A stretch of DNA of 12,067 nucleotides from Methanomassiliicoccaceae archaeon (lineage in GTDB: Archaea > Thermoplasmatota > Thermoplasmata > Methanomassiliicoccales > Methanomethylophilaceae). Each line of letters opens with the position of its first letter. Position 1 is the stretch's first letter. The notes under the pieces were generated by a model, which worked only from the letters and a program-made list of their open reading frames with translations, was not told where the DNA came from and made no database searches. The translations under genes were made by a program, and so were the position numbers. Below, one piece after another: positions 6,594 through 12,067 of the stretch. The stretch is from the NCBI GenBank assembly GCA_009780795.1, contig WQZJ01000027.1:1-12067 (forward strand), read 5' to 3'.

Positions 6594-6700
6594 GTACATA
6601 TGTTTCCGGCGAAGGATCGTCGATGGGAAGAGTACGGCCTGACTATCCTCACGTTTGAAAACTTGAGTCTCAAGAGGCCGCCGCCTTCCCAGCGGCCGTG
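6594..6700 (+). ncRNA. Candidate structured RNA between rhuM chimera and methyltransferase gene
   Basis: This stretch has no credible reading frame but folds well on paper. An outer helix TGGGAAG/CTTCCCA (6624-6630 with 6685-6691) encloses a symmetric 4x4 internal loop. Inside it are the helix CGGCCT/AGGCCG (6635-6640 with 6675-6680) and the hairpin CTTGA-GTC-TCAAG (6662-6674). The 3' strand of the inner helix can instead pair with GCGGCC at 6692-6697, a mutually exclusive fold such as riboswitches use. A palindromic TATA element lies 20-33 bp before the proposed 5' end. The methyltransferase appears to have its own promoter downstream (6733), so this is more likely a separate small RNA than a leader. 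I do not recognise the family, and the strand is uncertain because the helices also form in the minus-strand transcript. Confidence 0.33.
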
Positions 6701-6732
6701 ATACCGTATACGATGTCGTCAAAACAGATAAG

Positions 6733-6739
6733 TTAATTT
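6733..6739 (+). promoter_or_regulatory. TATA box of the methyltransferase/redoxin operon
   Basis: TTAATTT is centred 25 bp upstream of the GTG at 6761. This supports the unusual start codon over the in-frame ATG at 6797 and predicts a leaderless mRNA for 6761-8286. Confidence 0.45.
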
Positions 6740-6760
6740 CACACATCGATATTACAAGAC

Positions 6761-7807
6761 GTGGCATCATCCAAGGAGACGTTCATCTCATGCGTCATGA
6801 AGGAGGAGCATGAGTACATTCCGATGTTCCTGCGCGATCTGACGTTAGGGCTTGACGTAATCAACGTGAGAACGACCGACGTCTATACGAAGGAGTATGA
6901 TCACAAGCTGTCCGCATCGGCCGTCAAGGCGTTCAGGGAGTTCTGCGGGCAGGACGCGGTCGTAGGATGCATACACACGATGGCGTTCAATATCGAGGCA
7001 TTCGGCGGTACTGTCCGGTATCCTGAGTACGGGATACCGATCCCCGTGAAACACCCGTTCGAGAATATCGCCGAGATACCGGACATCCCGCTGGAACCTG
7101 CCGGGAAGGCGTTGGGTGCGTTACGTTCCTATTCTGCCGTAAGAGAAATGATGCCGGACGTCGCCATAGTCGCCAACGTGGAAGGGCCGTTGACCAAGGC
7201 CGGAACGATAACCGGAATGGACACGATGATCATGCACATGGAATCCGAAAAGGACCTGTTGGATGACATCATAACGTTGTGTGCGGACCATTCTCTTTCG
7301 TTCCTGGAAAAACTTGATGCCGCCGGTTCGATGGACTGTGTGTTCCTTGCATCCGCGACGGACAATCCGGACATGTTCGGATGCGACATCTATCGTGAGT
7401 TCTCAATAAAGCATCTGAGGAGAATGACAGACATCATCCACAAGATGGGTTATCCCGTAATATTCCATCCGCACGGTGTGTTCACGTACCCGGAGGCGAA
7501 GGACACATTCCGGGAGACGATAATGACAGGCATAGACGGCTTCCAGTTCGCCGAGGAGAACGACCCGTTCGAGATAGCGTCAATGATCTCGAAAAGATGT
7601 TCAATATTAGGCGGAACGGATGTCGTTCCGACACTGCTCAACGGACCGCGGGAGACGATAGAGAATGAGACGATACGGTACCTGAACGCATGCAAGAACG
7701 AAAACCATGTGTTCATGTGTTCCTGTTCGTTACACAGAGCGACACCGCTGAATAACATAAAGATAATGTCGGACGCCGTTCACAGATACAACGGGAGATC
7801 GGTATGA
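6761..7807 (+). CDS. UroD-superfamily methyltransferase (MtaA/MtbA-like) with variant zinc site
   Basis: A protein of 348 residues starting at GTG 6761. Its C-terminal half lines up with methylcobamide:coenzyme M methyltransferases. VIFHPHG (233-239) sits where VLHICG-type zinc motifs lie. GGTDVVPTLLNG (284-295) matches the GNVDPVQTLLNG block, and CSCSLHRATPLNNI (320-333) matches the GCGLAPxTPLENI block holding the last zinc ligand. The usual His-x-Cys is His-x-His here (H236, H238), with C322 as the probable third ligand. By family these zinc enzymes move a methyl group between a corrinoid protein and a thiol such as coenzyme M. The substrate is not readable here, and no corrinoid protein or substrate-specific methyltransferase gene lies in the window. 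The gene overlaps the redoxin gene by 4 bp (ATGA), implying coupled translation. Uroporphyrinogen decarboxylase itself is unlikely. Confidence 0.82.
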   Translation: MASSKETFISCVMKEEHEYIPMFLRDLTLGLDVINVRTTDVYTKEYDHKLSASAVKAFREFCGQDAVVGCIHTMAFNIEAFGGTVRYPEYGIPIPVKHPFENIAEIPDIPLEPAGKALGALRSYSAVREMMPDVAIVANVEGPLTKAGTITGMDTMIMHMESEKDLLDDIITLCADHSLSFLEKLDAAGSMDCVFLASATDNPDMFGCDIYREFSIKHLRRMTDIIHKMGYPVIFHPHGVFTYPEAKDTFRETIMTGIDGFQFAEENDPFEIASMISKRCSILGGTDVVPTLLNGPRETIENETIRYLNACKNENHVFMCSCSLHRATPLNNIKIMSDAVHRYNGRSV

Positions 7808-8286
7808 CAGAATTGACGAAAGGAGATAAGGCGCATGACTTCACGGCGGTACGTGTGAGAGACGGTGTTTTCACGTTGTCATCGGCCGTCCGTGAGACGC
7901 CGATACTTCTTTATTTCTATCCCGTGAACTTCGGGATGACCTGCACCAGATACATCGCATCGATGAACGAGATGTTCGAAGAGTTCGAGAATCTCGGTAT
8001 AAAGATGTTCCATCTCAATCCCGATAACGTAGATATTCTCACGGAATGGATGGACAGGACGGAATCAAGATATGATCACATCTTCGACGAAGAGCAGAGG
8101 ATAAGCAAAGCGTACGGGATGATAGTGACGCATCCCGAACACCCGAAGGTCCTTGGCTTCACCAACAGAGGATTCGTCCTGGTCGGTGCGGATATGACGA
8201 TACGATATGTATGGAGGGCGGACAGACCGAACGACACTGTTGATCTGAAATCACTCATTGACGAGATACGCAACGCCATCGGTTGA
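7804..8286 (+). CDS. One-cysteine peroxiredoxin-like (AhpC/TSA fold) redoxin, copy 2
   Basis: A protein of 160 residues, clearly paralogous to the redoxin at 4827-5318. Shared blocks include FTLSS, LLYFYP, MFHxNP, EWMD, YDHI and TNRGF. C47 is the only cysteine. The active-site loop is PxxxGxxC with Gly44 replacing the usual Thr, exactly as in copy 1; Thr46 lies next to the Cys but is one residue from it instead of three. Its ATG lies inside the stop region of the methyltransferase gene (ATGA overlap), with GGGAG about 8 bp upstream as a ribosome-binding site. The tight linkage suggests it works with the methyltransferase, for example by keeping a thiol or corrinoid partner reduced. That is inference. 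Confidence 0.84.
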   Translation: MTELTKGDKAHDFTAVRVRDGVFTLSSAVRETPILLYFYPVNFGMTCTRYIASMNEMFEEFENLGIKMFHLNPDNVDILTEWMDRTESRYDHIFDEEQRISKAYGMIVTHPEHPKVLGFTNRGFVLVGADMTIRYVWRADRPNDTVDLKSLIDEIRNAIG

Positions 8287-8451
8287 TCTCGTTCGGATAC
8301 GATACCGGGATAAGGTAACTCTCTCTTCTCAAACACTAACAACGAAAGAATGGCAGGGCCATCTCGGTGTACAGGGGCGGTCAACACGACCTCCTCAGAG
8401 TCCTGACGTTTGCAAATTTGCGAAGAGTTTGATATTTTACTGAGAGCATAA

Positions 8452-9726
8452 TCATGGCCCGAGACAATCCAGCGGTATCACATGGATTCCGTCTTCACGC
8501 GTGTAGGCCGTTTTCCCTGATGCTGTCAGAATCGCAAGGAACGACGGTCTCGATACCACCTTCCCTTTTAGACGCAATAGGTTTTTTGCAGCCTCATCAA
8601 AATCGTGCGTCCCCTGTTTCACCTCTATTCCTGCCCATCGCCCGTCTTCAAGTTCTATCACTGAGTCCACTTCTATTGTGTTATCTTTGTAGTGAAAAAC
8701 CTCTCCTCCCATGGAAGATGTATAAACCGACAGGTCCCTGTAACAAAGTGATTCGAAGAGAAAACCTCCGAAGCTCGGATCCATTAACAAACGTTCTGGA
8801 GTAAGTTTCAGGATCGCGGCGGCAAGCGAAGGATCGGTAAAATGGTATTTGACCGGTCCGCGGACCCTGGCACGCGTTCTTATCTCAGGACCCCACGGTC
8901 TTTGTTCATCAAGAACGAACGTCTTGCGCAGAGCGTCCAAATACGTTTCCACAGTCTCCTCTTTCACAGGTTTACCGCCCTTTGATATATCTTTAGCCAT
9001 GACCGACTTCTTCACAAGCGTGGAACAATTCCTTGCCAAGGAGACCATGAGTGAACGCATCGTCGATGGACTTCGCCTCTTTCCGTCAATACGTACGTAA
9101 TCCGCTTCCAGACAGGAGGCGAGGTACGCTCCCGGGATCTTCCTGGCATCATCATCGCTCAGATTGATCCCCGCCGGCCAGCCTCCTCTGCATATATGGC
9201 GCATTGCCGTCAGAACGTCCATAGATGATTCGACGGATTCGTATTCTTTACCTCCGAAAAGGTCGTTAAGACTCACTTCCCCGTTGCTGTTACCTGATTC
9301 AAAGAGGGACATGGTGCGCATATGCAGACGCACGAACCTTCCGGTTCCGCTGTGCATCGTACTTCGGTCAGAAGGTATTGAGGAGCCCGTGAATATGAAC
9401 CTTCCCTTCAGAACGGACGAATCTATGACGCCTCTTGCATAATCCCAAAGTTTGGGCACTTCCTGCCATTCGTCTATAAGTCTCGGTGATTCACCTTCCA
9501 ATGTCCTCTCCGGGTTGAGTCTTGCGTATTCGGCCGTATCCTCATTCTGAATACTTATCGAGGATTCGGAATGATGTACTCCTGTCCACGATTTTCCGCA
9601 CCATTTCGGACCTGTGATCAGCACGCCTCCGAATGTTCTCAACATTCTTTCTATCGTAGGATCGATCACACGCTTACGGTATGAACCTTCGATGTCCTTT
9701 TGTGAAAGGAAATTCAAACCTTCCAT
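8452..9726 (-). CDS. AAA_14/DUF4143-type ATPase with PD-(D/E)xK-like C-terminus
   Basis: A protein of 424 residues with the layout of the archaeal and bacterial AAA_14-DUF4143 group. It has Walker A GPKWCGKSW (39-47), Walker B-like RLIDEWQ (82-88) and a sensor segment FTGSS (112-116), then a helical middle with a winged-helix-like portion. The C-terminal DUF4143 region holds EVDSVIE (from 352) and GIEVK (366-370). D354, E368 and K370 have the order of a PD-(D/E)xK nuclease core, though activity is not known for the group. These ATPases are scattered in archaeal accessory regions and their function is unsettled. The ATG at 9726 is supported by a TATA box 25 bp upstream. The gene is monocistronic and faces the redoxin operon across a 165-bp gap in which I see only a 10-bp palindrome GCAAATTTGC (8412-8421). 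Confidence 0.87.
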   Translation of the reverse strand: MEGLNFLSQKDIEGSYRKRVIDPTIERMLRTFGGVLITGPKWCGKSWTGVHHSESSISIQNEDTAEYARLNPERTLEGESPRLIDEWQEVPKLWDYARGVIDSSVLKGRFIFTGSSIPSDRSTMHSGTGRFVRLHMRTMSLFESGNSNGEVSLNDLFGGKEYESVESSMDVLTAMRHICRGGWPAGINLSDDDARKIPGAYLASCLEADYVRIDGKRRSPSTMRSLMVSLARNCSTLVKKSVMAKDISKGGKPVKEETVETYLDALRKTFVLDEQRPWGPEIRTRARVRGPVKYHFTDPSLAAAILKLTPERLLMDPSFGGFLFESLCYRDLSVYTSSMGGEVFHYKDNTIEVDSVIELEDGRWAGIEVKQGTHDFDEAAKNLLRLKGKVVSRPSFLAILTASGKTAYTREDGIHVIPLDCLGP

Positions 9727-9746
9727 GACAATACATCTTGACGCTA

Positions 9747-9755
9747 GTATTTATC
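9747..9755 (-). promoter_or_regulatory. TATA box of the DUF4143 ATPase gene
   Basis: The minus strand reads GATAAATAC, centred 25 bp upstream of the ATG at 9726, again implying a leaderless transcript. Confidence 0.5.
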
Positions 9756-9781
9756 ATTGTTTCCATTAATAGGGACAAATA

Positions 9782-9850
9782 CAACATTATTAGGGGGATT
9801 AAAGCAATTTGTTTATAGGGTAAAATGCAACATTATTAGGGGGATTAAAG
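9782..9850. repeat. Two exact 23-bp direct repeats upstream of the ATPase gene
   Basis: The 23 bases at 9782-9804 recur exactly at 9828-9850 (core ATTATTAGGGGGATTAAAG), 46 bp apart start to start. Weaker copies of the TANTAGGG core occur at about 9765-9774 and 9813-9820. The AGGG elements fall at 9771, 9792, 9817 and 9838, with steps of 21, 25 and 21 bp, close to two helical turns. The arrangement resembles an operator array or iterons. The region 9727-10035 holds no convincing gene. Confidence 0.75.
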
Positions 9851-9928
9851 TAACTATGTGTCTCGACATAGGGTCCCTACTGAGAGTGACATCATGTTCG
9901 ATCCATTCTCTTCAAGACATCCGTTACA

Positions 9929-9974
9929 GGTTCGGTGAACCGGTTCACTGAACCGATTCCGTTCAATGAATCGG
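9929..9974. repeat. Three tandem dyad-symmetric elements
   Basis: GGTTC-GGT-GAACC (9929-9941) is followed directly by GGTTC-ACT-GAACC (9942-9954). A 7-bp inverted repeat CCGATTC/GAATCGG (9953-9959 with 9968-9974) overlaps its end. Such tandem dyads suit binding of a dimeric repressor. The middle element recurs at 10106-10118. Confidence 0.65.
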
Positions 9975-10122
9975 TATACGCGGAGACATCATAGAATGGT
10001 CATTTTCACAGGATCTGACCCTTAATCGTAATTAAATGAATAAAATAACAAGATCTTTTTCAATCGTTGCATCGAATCTAAAACAACGTTTCAGGGAACT
10101 GAACCGGTTCACTGAACCGATT
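9936..10122. repeat. Second pair of exact 23-bp direct repeats
   Basis: The 23 bases at 9936-9958 recur exactly at 10100-10122 (core AACCGGTTCACTGAACCG), 164 bp apart. The first copy is in non-coding sequence amid tandem dyads. The second is inside the small frame at 10036-10200, where it would encode NRFTEPI. The flanks do not match, so this is not a plain gene duplication. Confidence 0.75.
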
Positions 10123-10200
10123 ATAGATATAATGCCAAATGATACGAATTTCATCAAGCCGATCTTTGAACGGATGCTGCAACGAGCTGATCATCAATAG
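10036..10200 (+). CDS. Possible small basic protein, 54 aa
   Basis: ATG at 10036 opens a 54-codon frame ending TAG at 10198-10200. It begins MNKITRSFSIVASNLKQR and ends PIFERMLQRADHQ. The product would be basic, probably helical and without cysteines. I do not recognise it. There is no strong ribosome-binding site, and a clean TATA box at the leaderless distance is lacking. It does lie in the same direction as the tail-fibre genes, about 50 bp before them. It may be a virus-type accessory gene or a chance frame in a repeat-bearing control region. Confidence 0.35.
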   Translation: MNKITRSFSIVASNLKQRFRELNRFTEPIIDIMPNDTNFIKPIFERMLQRADHQ

Positions 10201-10240
10201 CATCCAGTGTCACACGGCTGCAGTCACAAATATCTGAAAG

Positions 10241-10245
10241 GGTGG
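10241..10245 (+). promoter_or_regulatory. Shine-Dalgarno-like site of the tail-fibre gene
   Basis: GGTGG lies six bases before the ATG at 10251 and complements the archaeal anti-SD sequence. It selects 10251 over the in-frame GTG at 10242. It contrasts with the leaderless starts of the genes to the left. Confidence 0.45.
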
Positions 10246-10250
10246 AAAAA

Positions 10251-11354
10251 ATGAAGTTCGAGAACAGAAAGACAGAGTTCCCCGGAAGGAGGAGGATAAA
10301 GGTCCTCAAGGACAACGGGGATATCGACAATGAGGTCCTTGCGTATATCGTCAAAGAGGAAGGCATCGTTACTGCCAGCGGCACTCCGATAACCGCCGAT
10401 AACCTGAACTTAGGGAACTGGCGGGATGACGACAGCATATCGTTCAAACAACAGGCCGACAACCTTCTGCCCTCGCCCGAGGAAGGAGAGACACAGATAG
10501 TCACGGATACGAACGGCGAGACATGGGTCATTCCGCCGGCCGAGTCCGGACGGGTGGCGATAAAGGTCTCCGATGTGACCGGAACGATAATAAGGATCAA
10601 CGGCAACGTACAGCAGAACACTGATTTCACGGATGATCCGCAGACGCAGATAACGAATGCGAAGAATATCGCTGATGCGGCGAACAATGCGGCGACGACA
10701 GCGATGGGCACGGCCAACGGAAAATCGGCCGTGAACGTGAACGGTGTGAGAACGGACGTGAATTTTACGAGCGACCCTCAAACGCAGATAAACGGCAGAG
10801 CGTCGACGTCCCACGCGGCCGCACATGTGACCGGAACGGATCAGATCGCATTGGGCAACGGAACCACCAGGGGACTGAGCCTCAATGACTACAATGCAAC
10901 GGATAAAAGCAAGGTCAACAATGTTCCGGCGAACACGAACACTTCGTTGAACGGGAAATTAGATAAGATCCAGTCGACAGGAAACGCCAGGGATGTGCTG
11001 ATGCTTGACGCGAACAGGAATATCGTGCCGACGGCATTGAACGGAGGGATATCACGCAACGGCGGTACGGTCCAGATGAACCTGACGACGGACAGAGGAA
11101 GGACGGTACTCTTCATATCGGATGTCAACACTATGTTGATAACAGGTTCGCCGGCTCCACCGGGTGCCTCAGAATACGTGGACGATGAGGCAAGGTACAT
11201 CTTCAAGACAGGTTCGTCACAGGTAACTCCCCTATATATCTCGGGTACGATTGAATTTATATTCCCTGAACCTCCTCTGTTCAAAGCCAATAGTTGGTAT
11301 ATGGTAGCAATATTCGGCAGAGTTCTAACATGGAGCGAAGGGGTCAAGATATGA
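10251..11354 (+). CDS. Phage/virus tail-fibre or baseplate-associated protein, 367 aa
   Basis: The N-terminus (ENRKTEFPGRRRIKVL, then EEGIVTASGTPITADNLN at about 36-53) matches a motif widespread at the start of tailed-phage tail-fibre proteins, where NRxxxYPNR is followed by EGTPINAxNLN. The middle has two repeats around FTDDPQTQI (126-134) and FTSDPQTQI (172-180), 46 residues apart. They are followed by HAAAHVTGTDQIAL (188-201) and YNATDKSKVNNVPANTN (214-230), a block very like the trimeric fibre repeats of phages (HASxHxxGGxDxI and DKxKLDGIxxxAN). The C-terminal 100 residues look beta-rich and may be a receptor-facing domain. It probably forms an elongated trimeric fibre. The frame ends with ATGA, overlapping the next gene by 4 bp, so the pair is translationally coupled. 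There is no signal peptide, which argues for a virion protein over a secreted adhesin. Confidence 0.75.
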   Translation: MKFENRKTEFPGRRRIKVLKDNGDIDNEVLAYIVKEEGIVTASGTPITADNLNLGNWRDDDSISFKQQADNLLPSPEEGETQIVTDTNGETWVIPPAESGRVAIKVSDVTGTIIRINGNVQQNTDFTDDPQTQITNAKNIADAANNAATTAMGTANGKSAVNVNGVRTDVNFTSDPQTQINGRASTSHAAAHVTGTDQIALGNGTTRGLSLNDYNATDKSKVNNVPANTNTSLNGKLDKIQSTGNARDVLMLDANRNIVPTALNGGISRNGGTVQMNLTTDRGRTVLFISDVNTMLITGSPAPPGASEYVDDEARYIFKTGSSQVTPLYISGTIEFIFPEPPLFKANSWYMVAIFGRVLTWSEGVKI

Positions 11355-12067
11355 CCCGGATCGCCAGTAAGCTCTCAATTAACGTCGACAGATGGGAATT
11401 GGTGGAGAGGACGGAGATCCTGATGCCGAACTCCGTTTCATACATATGGACCGGTTCAGGTACGATAAACATACCGGAACATGCAAACGTGACAGAGCTG
11501 ACATTCTACCTTCAGGGAGGCGGGGCCGGCGGCAGGACAGTGGGGTCATGTCTCTTCGGCTGTAACGGCGGAGCCGGCGGCGGCGGAGGAGAGATGACCA
11601 TCTTGAAGATAACAAGCGGTATCCTTTCAGCGTACACGTACGTCGCGGGTGCTGGCGGTGCATCCGGCGGTTCAGGTGCGGGGACGCAGATATTTAGGGG
11701 GATGACGGTTCTTGCGACCGCAGAGGGAGCGACAAGCACAATAGGTGCGGGGACGAACAGTCCGAATACCAACCCCATAAGGCAGCAAGGGGGCAATGGA
11801 GGTGTCGGTGGCGGATTCAACGCGGGCGCATGGGGAGGTGTCGGTGCAAGCGTACACGGCGGCATCGGCGGGACCAACGCGAACGGCGGTGTCGGTTCCG
11901 GCTCCGGCGGCGGAGGCGGAAGCGGTTCCGCCCTTGTGCTCCCGGGCAGCATCCACGGGATACCGATCGGAGGGGTGACAATAAACTCGAACGGAGGCAA
12001 CGCGAACAGCGGCCACGGTTCGAATGGCGGCGGAGGGGCAGGAGCGAGAAGTCAGACCAGCGGATCA
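11351..12067 (+). CDS. Glycine-rich tail-tip adhesin-like protein (3' end outside window)
   Basis: The frame starts with ATG at 11351 inside the previous gene's stop and stays open for 239 codons to the end of the window. Residues 1-55 are a beta-rich start (SVSYIWTGSGTINIPEHANVTELTFYL). From about residue 56 the protein is dominated by glycine with Ala, Ser and Asn: QGGGAGG, GGAGGGGGEM, VAGAGGASGGSGAG and many GG-x-GG runs up to the edge. C67 and C71 form a CxxxC. This pattern, a WTGSGT opening and then a V-x-GAGGGGG core, is that of the glycine-rich domain of tailed-phage fibre tips, reminiscent of the polyglycine layers of T4-type gp38 adhesins. It likely caps the fibre encoded just upstream and sets host binding. 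There is no signal peptide. Confidence 0.72.
   Translation, partial: MTRIASKLSINVDRWELVERTEILMPNSVSYIWTGSGTINIPEHANVTELTFYLQGGGAGGRTVGSCLFGCNGGAGGGGGEMTILKITSGILSAYTYVAGAGGASGGSGAGTQIFRGMTVLATAEGATSTIGAGTNSPNTNPIRQQGGNGGVGGGFNAGAWGGVGASVHGGIGGTNANGGVGSGSGGGGGSGSALVLPGSIHGIPIGGVTINSNGGNANSGHGSNGGGGAGARSQTSGS

Noticed and set aside
6600..6720. A GAGGATAGTC string on the minus strand recalls the conserved GAGGAAAGTCC core of RNase P RNA, and parts recall tRNA arms.
   Set aside because: The other universal RNase P segments and a closing P1 helix are not found in the space available, and no T-arm consensus or acceptor stem supports a tRNA.
4827..8286. Segmental duplication of a whole operon around the two redoxins.
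   Set aside because: Only the redoxin genes are alike; their upstream partners are unrelated and the DNA between shows no second copy.
8258..8443. A 61-codon plus-strand frame across the end of redoxin copy 2 and the gap before the ATPase gene.
   Set aside because: It starts inside the redoxin gene without a ribosome-binding site and has no family-like features.
9757..9951. A 64-codon plus-strand frame over the direct repeats.
   Set aside because: It needs a TTG start, has no promoter or ribosome-binding site, and is made largely of the repeated DNA.
9782..10122. Two sets of 23-bp repeats as a possible CRISPR array.
   Set aside because: There are only two exact copies of each, the spacing is irregular between sets, and no leader or cas gene is present.
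11694..11707. TTTAGGGGGATGA in the glycine-rich gene resembles the core of the 9782/9828 repeat.
   Set aside because: The match is short, lies in codons explained by the protein, and lacks the flanking repeat bases.
11512..12016. Long proline- and alanine-rich minus-strand frames at the right end.
   Set aside because: They are antisense shadows of the glycine-rich gene: Gly codons read in reverse give Pro and Ala.

Overview
The window looks like archaeal chromosome, most likely a euryarchaeon of the Thermoplasmata or Methanomassiliicoccales kind. This is an inference from the genes and signals, not a search result. The evidence is an XPD-type iron-sulfur helicase with an extra zinc ribbon, a tRNA-Ser with no encoded CCA, a methyltransferase of the MtaA/MtbA (UroD) superfamily, and TATA boxes centred about 25-29 bp before start codons, which implies leaderless mRNAs. 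No bacterial -35/-10 promoters were evident.

Layout. Positions 1-438 hold the C-terminal part of a pyridoxal/pyridoxamine kinase, facing a small unknown gene (439-732, minus). From 838 the plus strand carries the XPD-like helicase and an unusual BASS-type transporter. A tRNA-Ser(UGA) follows at 3917-4002, then a lone minimal nucleotidyltransferase on the minus strand. Positions 4457-5318 are an overlapping pair: an ABM-like dimeric barrel protein and a one-cysteine redoxin. A second overlapping pair, a UroD-family methyltransferase and a paralogous redoxin, lies at 6761-8286.

Between the two redoxin operons lies a minus-strand chimera (5529-6485). Its N-terminal 188 residues are a RhuM-family protein, joined in frame to the C-terminal end of an IS4-superfamily transposase that keeps the YREK signature. 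The transposase part is bounded by a 10-bp inverted repeat. Between this chimera and the methyltransferase is a palindromic TATA element followed by a stretch that can fold into a nested hairpin with a competing alternative helix, a candidate non-coding RNA.

From 8452 the window becomes accessory: a DUF4143-type ATPase on the minus strand, then an AT-richer 0.5-kb control-like region with two different sets of 23-bp exact repeats and tandem dyads. After it come two translationally coupled tail-fibre-like genes: a phage-type fibre protein and a very glycine-rich tip-adhesin-like protein that runs off the window. This end is probably the edge of a provirus or a virus-derived surface-adhesion module.
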